Part shown: positions 1 through 8,058 of the stretch, one piece after another
How the letters are laid out: each line of letters begins with the position of its first letter
Numbering within the stretch: position 1 is the first letter of the stretch
Origin: Acidobacteriota bacterium
GTDB lineage: Bacteria > Acidobacteriota > UBA890
Direction: 5' to 3'
DNA: 25,126 nt
Assembly: GCA_022563115.1 (NCBI GenBank)
Contig: JADFNY010000002.1
Span: forward strand, 1-25,126
Translations under genes and position numbers: made by a program
The notes under the pieces: generated by a model
Databases searched by the model: none
What the model saw: only the letters and a program-made list of their open reading frames with translations
Told to the model about the DNA's origin: nothing

Positions 1-812
1 GGATGGTCGCCCCTCCATGAATCCGCCTCCGTCGCGCTCGCTACAGGTGTACCACCATTTGTGGGGCGGGGCACTAGCGCCCGATCGTCGTAGGTGCCCG
101 GCGGGTCGGCGCGACGCTGCCGTACCTGCAGGTTGAGAAACTCGACCAACACCGAGAAGCCCATCGCGAAGTAAATGTAGCCCTTGGGGATGTGGAAGCC
201 GACGCCGTCGGCGACCAGCGACATGCCGATCAACACCAGGAAGCTGAGCGCCAGCATCTTGACCGTCGGGCGGCGCTCGACGAAATCGCTGACCGGGCCC
301 GCCGCGATCAGCATGATGCCAACCGCGATGATCACCGCCGCCACCATGATGCAAATGTCGTCGGCCATGCCCACCGCGGTGATGACGGAATCAAGCGAAA
401 AAACGATGTCGAGAACCATGATCTGCACGAGCACCGAGGTGAACGACGCCGCAGCCCTTCTGCCGGGTCCGTGACCGTCACCCTCGACGTTTTCGTGGAT
501 CTCGTGGGTTGCCTTCCCGAGCAGGAACAAGCCGCCGACCAGGAGGATCAAATCGCGGCCCGAGACGCCATGCTCACCGAAGCTGAACAACGGCGCCGTC
601 AGCCGCACGATCCAGGCGATCGCGAGCAGCAGGCCGATGCGCATCAGCATCGCCATGAGCAACCCCGTTGTCCGGGCGCGTGCCTGCTGCGATTTCTCCA
701 GCTTGCTCGCGAGCACCGAGATGAAAACGATGTTATCGATCCCGAGGACGACCTCGAGAAGCGTCAACGTGATCAGGGCAATCCAGGCTTCGGGATTGGT
801 CAGGAGATCCAT
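1..812 (-). CDS. TerC family integral membrane protein (partial, runs off left edge)
   Basis: The reading frame from the ATG at 812 stays open for 270 codons to the window edge, so the C-terminus is missing. TerC proteins are multi-spanning inner-membrane proteins linked to manganese or other metal-ion export and tellurite resistance. The sequence has both family signatures: EVVLGIDNIVF in the first helix (acidic residues E20 and D26) and LDIVFSLDSVITAVGM near residues 134-149 (D135, D141). The usual His/Glu-rich loop (ATHEIHENVEGDGHG) lies near residues 101-115 and the conserved YIYFAMGFSVLVEFLN helix near 215-230. The charged, Pro-rich tail after about residue 232 suggests a short TerC ending just outside the window, but a longer form with CBS/CorC domains cannot be excluded. 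No clear Shine-Dalgarno is visible. A truncated palindromic repeat lies 20 bases upstream of the start. Confidence 0.93.
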   Translation of the reverse strand, partial: MDLLTNPEAWIALITLTLLEVVLGIDNIVFISVLASKLEKSQQARARTTGLLMAMLMRIGLLLAIAWIVRLTAPLFSFGEHGVSGRDLILLVGGLFLLGKATHEIHENVEGDGHGPGRRAAASFTSVLVQIMVLDIVFSLDSVITAVGMADDICIMVAAVIIAVGIMLIAAGPVSDFVERRPTVKMLALSFLVLIGMSLVADGVGFHIPKGYIYFAMGFSVLVEFLNLQVRQRRADPPGTYDDRALVPRPTNGGTPVASATEADSWRGDH

Positions 813-831
813 GGCTTACGGGGGCTCTGGT

Positions 832-862
832 CAGGGTGGCGGGAGTTGTTCAGCACCCTGTT
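832..862. repeat. Deletion derivative of the dispersed palindromic (REP-like) element
   Basis: Read on the minus strand, this matches the complete element at 11959-12004 for its whole left arm and loop (one mismatch, C for T in CTGAACAACTCC). It then jumps to the last ACCCTG of the right arm, as if about 13 bases of the right arm had been deleted. It sits between the TerC start and the phosphodiesterase relic. Confidence 0.6.
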
Positions 863-932
863 GGGTTGGAAGCGCATCCGGCGATCGAGCTCAGCAGCCC
901 CTGCCGGAGGTCCGACCGCCGAGGGCACGCGA

Positions 933-1214
933 TCAGCGGAGCACACCCTCGACGCGGCTGAGGTCACCCTGATTGGGCACCGCCTCGACATCCAAAGCGC
1001 GCGCCATGAGGTTGTAGAGCTCGATGTTCTCGAACGCCGGCACGCGAACGCCCACCGCGAACGACGGCCCGGCGGCGATGAACACGCCGTGCATGTCCGG
1101 ATGCTGCGGGTCACCACCGTGGTTTCCGGGCAGAAAGCGCGCCCACGGCTCGTCCCGCGTCTCCCGGCTGCTCGCACTCCAGCCGACATCGGGAATGCCG
1201 ACGATCGGGGGGGC
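933..1214 (-). pseudogene. 3' relic of a type I phosphodiesterase/nucleotide pyrophosphatase (ENPP-like alkaline phosphatase superfamily)
   Basis: About 93 codons ending in a stop at 933-935 read as the C-terminal end of an ENPP-type enzyme, a two-metal hydrolase of nucleotide phosphodiesters usually exported to the periplasm. Visible family landmarks are APPIVGIPDVGW, then GNHGGD (the late metal-binding His motif, usually GxHGYD), DMHGVFIAAGPSF, and FENIELYNLMARALDV. The catalytic Thr/Ser and the early metal ligands, which belong to the missing two thirds, are absent. The open frame continues upstream to 1379, but those codons overlap the LVIVD gene in another frame and do not look like the family, so homology ends near 1214. 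This is a non-functional remnant, not an independent small gene. Confidence 0.72.
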
Positions 1215-1257
1215 TCCTCGCCAGGAGGCAACTGTCAAACGACGGGCGGCGGCCGGG

Positions 1258-1692
1258 CTATCGGCGACGACGCCCCGTCGGACCGTTGTCCCAATCCTGG
1301 GCGCTGGAGATGTTCGGGTAGCCCCATTGCTCGCCACTCCACCCCTGGAAGCCTTCCATGCGAAACGCCCAGAAGCCACTGGTTGAATCCGACGCCACGA
1401 TCAAGCCATCGGCGTTGCGCACGTCGATGCCGAAGGTGCCGTTGAACACCGGGGTGAAGTCCTCGTTGAGGGAACCGAGGTAGGTGTCGTACCAGGCGAC
1501 GGTCACCGGGTTCTCGGGATCCATGAGGTTGAAGCCATGGACACCGTCGACGTAGCCGGAGACGAACACAGCTCCATGTTGTCGCTGCCGCGCTTTTGCG
1601 GCGTCCATTGCTGCGCCCCCCGCGGTCGCGCTGGCGAGCGACAAGACGACGATGGCGATACCAGCGGATTTCGATGCTCGGCCGACGTTCAT
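1258..1692 (-). CDS. Secreted LVIVD-repeat (beta-propeller) protein, internally deleted
   Basis: A 144-residue product with a strong GGGAGG ribosome site six bases before the ATG and a clear signal peptide (residues 1 to about 28, IAIVVLSLASATAGGAA). After a short linker, residues 39-135 read like the last blades of an LVIVD-repeat protein: HGAVFVSGYVDGVHGFNLMD, NPVTVAWYDTYLG, FNGTFGIDVRNADGLIVASDS, and a typical tail with QDWDNGP. Family members are several hundred residues long, so the middle appears to have been lost while the frame stayed open. The last residues (TGRRRR) fall where the sequence passes into the adjacent phosphodiesterase relic. The LVIVD family is generally extracellular with no defined reaction. 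Transcription and translation signals look intact, so a short exported product may still be made, but a function for it is doubtful. Confidence 0.6.
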   Translation of the reverse strand: MNVGRASKSAGIAIVVLSLASATAGGAAMDAAKARQRQHGAVFVSGYVDGVHGFNLMDPENPVTVAWYDTYLGSLNEDFTPVFNGTFGIDVRNADGLIVASDSTSGFWAFRMEGFQGWSGEQWGYPNISSAQDWDNGPTGRRRR

Positions 1693-1789
1693 ACCAACCT
1701 CCCGGAAAAAGGTGAGGGGCGGCAGGACTCTAGCGGGCCGGGGTGTAGATTGATCTCATTGTCCTCGTCACCGGATAAGGAGTTCCGAC

Positions 1790-2461
1790 ATGAGCGAACC
1801 TCAGGCTCGCAGCATCAAGATCATCGAGAACGGCCCCCTGCGGGTGACCAGCGCGCCCCTTTATCGCCTGCGCCCGGTGAACAACGACGCCGGCCGGCCC
1901 GTCGATTGGCAGCGGGGCGACGATGTCGAGACCAGCGAGTCGTTTTCGCTATGCCGCTGCGGCGCATCGGAGAACAAGCCCTTCTGCGACGGCAGCCACA
2001 ACAGCATCGGCTTCAACGGCCGCGAGACCGCCGACCGAGCGCCGACCGCGATGCGCCGGGAACATTACGAGGGCCCGGGGATTGTCATGACCGACGACAA
2101 GACGCTCTGCTACCACGCCGGTTTCTGCGTACGGGAGCACGCCAAGGCCTGGAGCTTGGTCGAGCAAGCCGAGAACGCCGAAGCTCGTGCCCTGCTCGTC
2201 GACATGATCGAGAAGTGCCCCAGCGGCCGCCTCGAGTATTTCGAACCACCCGACGAAACTCCTGTCGAACGCCCCCGCGAGCAACAAGTCGGCATCGTCG
2301 ACGACGGCCCCCTCTGGGTTCAAGGAGGGATCCCGGTGCAGGGTTCGGACGGCGAAACCTATGAGGTTCGCAACCGGATCACGCTGTGCCGCTGCGGTGC
2401 GTCGAACAACAAACCGTTCTGCGACGGTGAGCACTCGAAGATCGGCTTCAAGGACAGCTAG
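1790..2461 (+). CDS. Triple iron-sulfur protein: CDGSH domain, divergent 4Fe-4S domain, CDGSH domain
   Basis: The start is fixed by AAGGAG seven bases before the ATG. The 223-residue product carries two CDGSH (mitoNEET-type) 2Fe-2S motifs with 3-Cys/1-His ligands: C55, C57, C66, H70 (CRCGASENKPFCDGSH) and C200, C202, C211, H215 (CRCGASNNKPFCDGEH). In the second, the Ser of CDGSH is Glu. Between them, residues about 95-152 match the divergent mono-cluster ferredoxin domain (Fer4_19 type): LCYHAGFCV with C107 and C113, then KCPSG with C143. There is no signal peptide, so it is cytoplasmic. The likely role is electron transfer or redox/iron homeostasis; the partner is unknown. It is divergent from the LVIVD gene, 97 bases away, and is followed by a 222-base gap that may separate it from the next gene. 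Confidence 0.9.
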   Translation: MSEPQARSIKIIENGPLRVTSAPLYRLRPVNNDAGRPVDWQRGDDVETSESFSLCRCGASENKPFCDGSHNSIGFNGRETADRAPTAMRREHYEGPGIVMTDDKTLCYHAGFCVREHAKAWSLVEQAENAEARALLVDMIEKCPSGRLEYFEPPDETPVERPREQQVGIVDDGPLWVQGGIPVQGSDGETYEVRNRITLCRCGASNNKPFCDGEHSKIGFKDS

Positions 2462-2683
2462 CCGGCGAAGGAACACTCGCTCGCCGTGTTCGAAGCCGCC
2501 GCCGCCCTTCAGCCCCCTGCTAAGGACTCTGCCACCCGAGAAAGCGCCGTGTCCTTTGGCGCGAAATTCACTGGAACCCGCGGTTCGAGAGGTGTATAAA
2601 CCGGTCGAACTCAGGAATTCGAACGGTTCCCTTCCCCATCCTCAAACGCCCGCATACGGGGGCCAGCCCTCTGGAGGGAAAGA

Positions 2684-3454
2684 ATGAGAAAGATCGCAGT
2701 CTTCGTGTTGCTCGTGACACTGGCCGCGACCGCCACGATCGCGCAGGAAACCCAGGACGAGGACAGGATGTTCGTTCTGATCAACTACGTGACCATCAAG
2801 CAGGGCATGGAGCAAGCCTTCATGGCGACCGTCGCCGATCACCTCGAGTGGCACAAGAGCACCAACGACACCCACTATTTCAACTCCGCGCGGGTGATCA
2901 CCGGGCCGCGAACGGGGCAATTCGTGTGGTCGGCCGGGCCGATGACCGGCGCCAGTCTCGACGACTACAGCGCGTTTCTCGAGACCGACATGGCGGATTG
3001 GACCGGGCGAGGCGGCATGCAATACGTCGACGGCGTGGAAACTCACATCTACGGGACGCTTCCGGGGCTCGGCAACCCGCCACCACCGGACCACCAGGCG
3101 GCCATGATCAACCTGTACGAGATCGACGTCGAGTTCATCGAGTTGAACACGTTCATGCAATCGGTGAGGCAGCTTGACGCCCTGGAGGCTCGGGTCGGGC
3201 ATGACGACTACTACGTCTGGACGGAGGTGGTGTCCGGCGACAGCATCACCAAGCGCCACTACGTGCAATGGATCGACGGCTGGGCCGACATGCCCGGGCC
3301 CGACCCGGTGCGCGAGGCCGAGCTGGCGGCCGCCGCCGGCGGAGAAGAAGCCTACGCCGAGCTCCTCGAGAACCTGTTGCGCGGCGTCAAGACAGCGACC
3401 GTTCACACCATCCAAAACCTGCCGCATCTGAGCTTCCTGCCCGAAGGGCAGTAA
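2684..3454 (+). CDS. Secreted protein of unknown function with two similar halves
   Basis: The start is supported by GGAGGG six bases upstream of the ATG and by a signal peptide (residues 1-20, FVLLVTLAATATIA, cleavage before QETQ). The 256-residue protein seems to have two alpha/beta segments of comparable size. The first (about 28-125) begins MFVLINYVTIKQGMEQAFM. The second (about 138-250) begins AMINLYEIDVEFIELNTFM and has HYVQWIDGWADM in its middle. They are joined by a Pro-rich linker (NPPPPDHQ). The strand-helix pattern starting with a short strand and a helix resembles dimeric alpha/beta-barrel (ABM/NIPSNAP-like) modules, but I do not recognise the family and no catalytic motif stands out. 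It precedes the M24 peptidase by 52 bases on the same strand and may be cotranscribed with it. Confidence 0.8.
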   Translation: MRKIAVFVLLVTLAATATIAQETQDEDRMFVLINYVTIKQGMEQAFMATVADHLEWHKSTNDTHYFNSARVITGPRTGQFVWSAGPMTGASLDDYSAFLETDMADWTGRGGMQYVDGVETHIYGTLPGLGNPPPPDHQAAMINLYEIDVEFIELNTFMQSVRQLDALEARVGHDDYYVWTEVVSGDSITKRHYVQWIDGWADMPGPDPVREAELAAAAGGEEAYAELLENLLRGVKTATVHTIQNLPHLSFLPEGQ

Positions 3455-3506
3455 GCCGGGGGGCAAGGGGCGATCCAATCGTCTTCTCGACACGAGGAAA
3501 CCGGTC

Positions 3507-4877
3507 ATGACCCCTAAACTCGCTTTTTTCATCTTTTTGCTGGTAGTGATCGCCGCAGGGTCGGCCGCGGCTGGTCAGCAAACCGGCCGCTATGACGCCG
3601 CCCGTCCGTTCGGCACCCTGCGCCAGCAGGCCGCGATCCAGCAGGAGTGGATCCGCGAGCGGCTCGAGACCAACCTGCCGCGCATCATGCGCGAGCAGGG
3701 CGTCGACATGTGGATCGTGTCGATGCGCGAGTACAACGAGGATCCGGTATTTCACGCCCTGGTCGCGCCGACCAGCTTCGCGGCGCGGCGACGCACGATC
3801 TACGTGTTCTTCGACCGCGGACCTGGCGCGGGCGTCGAGCGACTGGCGCTCGGCGGCGGCTCGCAGGGCGGCCTTTACGAGGCGTTTCGAACCACCTTGC
3901 CGACCTCGAACGATCAGCAGGCGGAGCTATGGGGAGCCGGGCAATGGCGCTTGCTGGCGCAGCTGGTGGGTGAGCGCGATCCGCGGGTGATCGCCGTCAA
4001 CATCGACCACGAGCACAACTTCGCCGACGGTCTGACCGCCGGCGAGTGGGAGCAGATGGAGGAAGCGCTCGGCCCCGAGTACGCTGCCCGGGTGGTGCGT
4101 AACCCACGGCTGGCGATCGACTATCTCGCCATGCGGGTGCCGGGAATGACGCCCTACTACCGCCGCTTGCAGTCGATTGTCCACGAGGTCATCTCGGCGG
4201 CCTTTTCCAACCTGGTCATCGAGCCCGGGGTGACGACGACCGACGAAGTCGTCTGGTGGATGCGGCAGCGGGTCAACGACATGGGGCTGGGAACATGGTT
4301 CCAGCCGTCGGTCAGCATCCAACGGCAGGGCGTTGCCGGAGACCTCGGCGCCAACCCGGTGATCGAACGCGGCGACCTGCTGCACTGCGACTTCGGCATC
4401 ACGGCAATGCGCATGAACACCGACACCCAGCACATGGCCTACGTGTTGCGCGACGGTGAGACCGAGGCCCCGGCCGGCCTGCAGGTGGCGCTCGACAACG
4501 CCAAGCGCCTACAGGACATCCTGATGGATGAGATCCAGGTCGGCCGCAGCGGCAACGAGATGCTCACACTGATGCTCCATCGGATGAACGCCGAGGGGCT
4601 CAACGGCACGATATACACCCACCCGATCGGCGACCACGGCCACGGCGCCGGGCCGCTGATCGGCCTGTGGGACTACCAGGAGGGCGTGCCCGGACGCGGG
4701 GACGTGCCGGTGATCCCCAGCATGTGGTTCTCGACCGAGTTGCAGGTGACAACACCGGTGCCGGAGTGGGACAACCAGCCGGTGCGTATGGCACTGGAAG
4801 AAGAGGCTGAGGTCACCGCCGACGGCCGCACCCGGTGGGTGCTACGACGCCAGACCGAGCTTCATCTGATCTACTGA
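3507..4877 (+). CDS. Exported M24-family metallopeptidase (Xaa-Pro aminopeptidase-like)
   Basis: The 456-residue protein has a signal peptide (residues 1-22, FFIFLLVVIAAGSAAA) and a GAGGAA ribosome site seven bases upstream. An N-terminal creatinase-like domain (about 35-200) is followed by a pita-bread M24 domain (about 215-450). Putative metal ligands are in order: D295 (HCDFGI), D306 (NTDTQHMAYV), a His in HPIGDHGHGAG (H377 or H379), E411 (STELQV) and a Glu in LEEEAEV (near 431-433). The arrangement fits an aminopeptidase or dipeptidase releasing N-terminal residues next to proline, acting in the periplasm. The second Asp lies in TDTQH, not the common SDxTRT, and the first Glu site is TEL, not the classical VEPG, so substrate range is uncertain. 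It is convergent with the permease gene that follows, 97 bases away. Confidence 0.88.
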   Translation: MTPKLAFFIFLLVVIAAGSAAAGQQTGRYDAARPFGTLRQQAAIQQEWIRERLETNLPRIMREQGVDMWIVSMREYNEDPVFHALVAPTSFAARRRTIYVFFDRGPGAGVERLALGGGSQGGLYEAFRTTLPTSNDQQAELWGAGQWRLLAQLVGERDPRVIAVNIDHEHNFADGLTAGEWEQMEEALGPEYAARVVRNPRLAIDYLAMRVPGMTPYYRRLQSIVHEVISAAFSNLVIEPGVTTTDEVVWWMRQRVNDMGLGTWFQPSVSIQRQGVAGDLGANPVIERGDLLHCDFGITAMRMNTDTQHMAYVLRDGETEAPAGLQVALDNAKRLQDILMDEIQVGRSGNEMLTLMLHRMNAEGLNGTIYTHPIGDHGHGAGPLIGLWDYQEGVPGRGDVPVIPSMWFSTELQVTTPVPEWDNQPVRMALEEEAEVTADGRTRWVLRRQTELHLIY

Positions 4878-4974
4878 AGCGCCTTCTCTCGCCGGTGTCT
4901 CCAACATGGCTCGACACTTGTAGTGAGCGAGCTTGTGGCCCCAGTGGGCACCGGCAGCAACCTGCGACTGTCTT

Positions 4975-7728
4975 TCAGCTTTGCCGCAGGGCCAGCACTG
5001 GATCGGCCTTCGCCGCCCGCAACGCCGGGATCATCGCGGCGCCGATCGCCACCGCCAGCATCACCGCACCGACGAACGCGAAGGTCACGGGATCGGCTGG
5101 TGAGATGCCGAAAAGCAACCCTGACAACCCGGCGGCGGCGACAAGCGACAGCCCGACACCCAGAACGACGCCGACGCCCACCAGCAGGGTGACCTCCTTC
5201 AACACGAGCCCGACGATCTGTCCCGACCGCGCCCCGAGCGCCATCCGCACGCCGACCTCGACCATGCGGCGGCCGACCGCGAAGCTGACGATGCCGTAAA
5301 GACCGAGGGCTGCCAGCGCCAAGGCAACGAAGCCGAAGCCGCTGAGAAACCGAACCCCCATGCGCGGCAACGACAGAGAGTCGCTGAGATGGCCGGCCAT
5401 GGTGCGGGCGCGCAGCACCGGAATTTCGGCGTCGATGGCGCGGAGCTCCCCACGTAGCATTCCGATTACCGCCGCCGGGTCGCCCGACGTCCGCACGAAG
5501 ACGACGCCTGCTGAGTTCGCTGACTGCGTCCACGGTCGGTACATTTGCGGGCCGGTGTCCTCCATGAGGTCGCGGATGATCGTATCGCCGACGACGCCCA
5601 CGACCCGCACCCATGTCTCGCCGCCCTGGGAGCGAAACCGGCGACCGACCGCGTCGCTGTCCCCCCAGTAGCGCCTCGCCATCGCCTCGCTCACCACCGC
5701 GACGCGCTCGCTGTCGGCACGGTCGACGCTGGTGAACGCGCGACCGTGCAGCAGCGGAATGCGCAGGGTCCGGAAGTAGCCTTCGTCGACGACGGTGAAC
5801 GGCACCTCAACGCTACCGGTGCCGGAGATGGGCTCGTATCCGTCGATGACCAGCGTCGTGGTTCCGCGCGAGCTGACCGGCAACACGGTCCCGAGGCTCG
5901 CCGCCTCGACGCCGGGCAAGGCCCGCGCCCGCTCGACGAAATCCTCCAAGATATTGCGTGCGTCGTCGGCCGAATACCCGGCGAACCCCGGGCTGGTTTG
6001 CACATACGCGACGTCGTCGACCGAAAAACCGGTCTCGATGCTGCTCGCATTGCCGAGGCTGCGGACAAAAAGGCCGGCGGTCACCAACAGAACGAACGAC
6101 ATCGCTACCTGGAGTACGACCAATCCGTTGCGCAAGCTGAAACGCCGGCTGCGCCACACCGCCGCCGACGATTCGTCGCGCATGGTGGCGGCAAGATCGG
6201 GGCGCGATGCCCGGATCGCCGGAGCCAACCCGAAGGCGATCCCGGTGAGGACCGAGAGCCCGAGCGCGAAAAGCAGCACGCGGGTATCGAGACTGAGATC
6301 CGTGGCGATGGGAATTGGCAGCGGCAACTGGATCGCCATCAGGCCGCGGACGGCCCAATTGGCAACCACAAGCCCCACCAGTCCACCGGTGACGGACAAC
6401 AGCACGCTTTCGGTGAGAAGCTGCCGGGCCACCTGGCCACGGTTGGCGCCGAGAGCGACCCGAATCGACATCTCCTTGCCGCGCACCGAGGCGCGGGCGA
6501 GCAGCAGGTTGGCGAGGTTGCTGCACGCGATCAGCAGAACCAAGCCGACGATCGTCATCAACAGCGCCGCTGACGGCCCGAGCATAGCGTCGACCGACGG
6601 ATGCATGCGGACCTGGCCGGCGCCGAAGACGGTGATGCGGCGGCCCGCGTTGTGCTCGGGAAACTCCTCTGCAAGCCGCGCCGCGAGACCGTTCATAGCT
6701 TCCTGCACCTGCGTGGTGGTGACGTCGTCGCGCAACCGCGCCTTGACGGAGAACCAGTGATCGCCCCGTTGCTCGAGGGTGGCCATGGGATAAGCGCCCA
6801 GCACCGAACCGAGCGACGACAGCGACAACCAGCCGTCGACCGCGCTGAGCGGCAGGAAGCCGTCGTACCCCTCCGGCCCGACGCCGACGACCGTCACCGG
6901 CGCCCCGTTCAGGCGTAGCACGCTGCCGAGGGTGTCGGGGTCGCCGGCGAATTTTTCCTGCCAGGCCCGGTGGGTCAGCACGATCACCGCCTCGCCGCCG
7001 GCAACATCCTCCAGCGGCTCGAACCAGCGCCCGATCGTCGCCCGCAGCCCAAGCACGCCCAGGTAGTTCGACGGCGAGAACTCGATCAACATAGGCACCA
7101 GTCCGTCTTCGCGCTGCAGGCTGGTCGAGGTCACGAAGGTTGCCGTGACCCCGGCGAACAGGTCGTCGTACGCGGCGATATCGCGGTAGGCGGGATACGA
7201 CGACGAACTGGGCTCGCCGTCGTCGGAATCCTGGTAGATATCGACCAGCTCCCCGGGGCGCTCGAACGGCAGCGGGCGAAACAACATGGCGTTGACGACG
7301 CTGAACGCCGCGGTGTTGGCGCCGATGCCGATGGCGACGATGAGCACCGCGGTGGCCGTGAAGGCGGGCGCCTTGAGCAACTGGCGAGCGGAGTACTTCA
7401 GATCGCGAATGAACGATTCCATGGGGTTTCCTCCGCGAGCGGGGCGGTTCGGAGGTGGGGCGTTACCGGCGGGGAGCTGGTCGCGGCCGAAGCGACCGAC
7501 CAGCAGCAGGCGCCAGCATTCGAGGGCCATCACGACGGCGCGCAGCTCGAAACGCGTGCGTCGCCACAGACGACCGGGTGACGATGGGGGAGGCCCCGGG
7601 CCGCCGGCCGCGTCACCGGCGGCGAAGTAATCGGCGAGCAGCTCCTGATACGCGGCCTCGAAGACGCGGTCGCGCGACCAGCGCGGCAGCATGCGCCCGA
7701 GGAGAAGGGCGGCGGCGAAACGGACCAT
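4975..7728 (-). CDS. ADOP-type ABC transporter permease (MacB-like core plus two FtsX regions, N-terminal prefix domain)
   Basis: A 917-residue protein. From residue 103 (MESFIRDLKYSARQLLKAPAF) it follows the acidobacterial orphan-permease plan: first helix with IVAIGIGANTAAFSVVNAMLF, a periplasmic MacB-like domain, an FtsX three-helix block (VLLIACSNLANLLLARASVR), a second helix near RNGLVVLQVAMSFVLL with a second periplasmic domain, and a closing FtsX block ending PALRAAKADPVLALRQS. Residues 1-102 look like the cytoplasmic prefix domain found on many such permeases. No ATPase gene is adjacent, as is usual for this group. It starts three bases after the PadR stop codon, with GGAGAAGG upstream, so the two are probably one operon. 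An internal ATG at 7422 has an even better ribosome site and could give a form without the prefix. The substrate is unknown. Confidence 0.92.
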   Translation of the reverse strand: MVRFAAALLLGRMLPRWSRDRVFEAAYQELLADYFAAGDAAGGPGPPPSSPGRLWRRTRFELRAVVMALECWRLLLVGRFGRDQLPAGNAPPPNRPARGGNPMESFIRDLKYSARQLLKAPAFTATAVLIVAIGIGANTAAFSVVNAMLFRPLPFERPGELVDIYQDSDDGEPSSSSYPAYRDIAAYDDLFAGVTATFVTSTSLQREDGLVPMLIEFSPSNYLGVLGLRATIGRWFEPLEDVAGGEAVIVLTHRAWQEKFAGDPDTLGSVLRLNGAPVTVVGVGPEGYDGFLPLSAVDGWLSLSSLGSVLGAYPMATLEQRGDHWFSVKARLRDDVTTTQVQEAMNGLAARLAEEFPEHNAGRRITVFGAGQVRMHPSVDAMLGPSAALLMTIVGLVLLIACSNLANLLLARASVRGKEMSIRVALGANRGQVARQLLTESVLLSVTGGLVGLVVANWAVRGLMAIQLPLPIPIATDLSLDTRVLLFALGLSVLTGIAFGLAPAIRASRPDLAATMRDESSAAVWRSRRFSLRNGLVVLQVAMSFVLLVTAGLFVRSLGNASSIETGFSVDDVAYVQTSPGFAGYSADDARNILEDFVERARALPGVEAASLGTVLPVSSRGTTTLVIDGYEPISGTGSVEVPFTVVDEGYFRTLRIPLLHGRAFTSVDRADSERVAVVSEAMARRYWGDSDAVGRRFRSQGGETWVRVVGVVGDTIIRDLMEDTGPQMYRPWTQSANSAGVVFVRTSGDPAAVIGMLRGELRAIDAEIPVLRARTMAGHLSDSLSLPRMGVRFLSGFGFVALALAALGLYGIVSFAVGRRMVEVGVRMALGARSGQIVGLVLKEVTLLVGVGVVLGVGLSLVAAAGLSGLLFGISPADPVTFAFVGAVMLAVAIGAAMIPALRAAKADPVLALRQS
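7426..7434 (-). promoter_or_regulatory. Strong internal ribosome binding site in the permease gene
   Basis: On the minus strand GGAGGAAAC lies four bases before an in-frame ATG (7420-7422) where the canonical permease sequence MESFIRDLKYSARQLL begins. It could drive a second, 815-residue product lacking the prefix domain, or be the only real start if the upstream frame is not translated. Confidence 0.55.
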
Positions 7729-7731
7729 CGA

Positions 7732-8058
7732 TCAAGCCTTCTCCACGTGTGCCGCGTGCCCGGCGGAGCGGATCGTTTCGACGTAGAAGTCGCGCGTCGC
7801 CTCCCAGGCCGCGGCGCCCTGCTCGGTGATCGCATAGAAGCGTTCCTTGATGATCTGGCCCTCAACGATCTTCTGGTCGTAGCGGCCGGCGACGAATCCG
7901 GCGTCCTCGAGGCGACCCATCAGCTGGTAGAACGCCGGCCCGCTGCGTCGCAGGCCGAGGCCCGCAAGTTGTCCGCGCAGCTCCCGGCCAGGTTGCTCCC
8001 CGCCCTGCAGGAAGGCGAGCACCGAGAATTGCAGGTGGGTGATGTCGGGTAACGTCAC
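7732..8058 (-). CDS. PadR family transcriptional regulator
   Basis: I place the start at the GTG at 8056-8058, which has GGAGAG five bases upstream. The frame stays open further up only to a TTG at 8118 without a good ribosome site. The 108-residue product has the PadR winged helix: TLPDITHLQFSVLAFLQGG, then a helix-turn-helix around GRELRGQLAGLGLRRSGPAFYQLMGRLEDAGFV and the wing/ITEQGAAAWEAT region, with a short C-terminal dimerisation helix. PadR proteins are small repressors relieved by ligands. The gene directly precedes the ADOP permease (three-base gap), a pairing seen often in Acidobacteriota, so it most likely controls that operon and itself. A 13-base palindrome lies upstream at 8135-8147. 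Confidence 0.88.
   Translation of the reverse strand: MTLPDITHLQFSVLAFLQGGEQPGRELRGQLAGLGLRRSGPAFYQLMGRLEDAGFVAGRYDQKIVEGQIIKERFYAITEQGAAAWEATRDFYVETIRSAGHAAHVEKA

Noticed and set aside
192..1445. Long plus-strand open frame (417 codons) at the left end
   Set aside because: It is antisense to TerC, the ENPP relic and the LVIVD gene; its translation is rich in His, Arg, Asp and Gln without any family motif, as expected for a shadow in GC-rich DNA.
2471..2491. Small hairpin (GAACAC/GTGTTC) after the triple Fe-S gene as terminator
   Set aside because: The stem is only six pairs with a nine-base loop and no U tract follows.
5545..6573. 342-codon plus-strand open frame
   Set aside because: It is a shadow of the permease gene; composition is skewed and there is no start signal.
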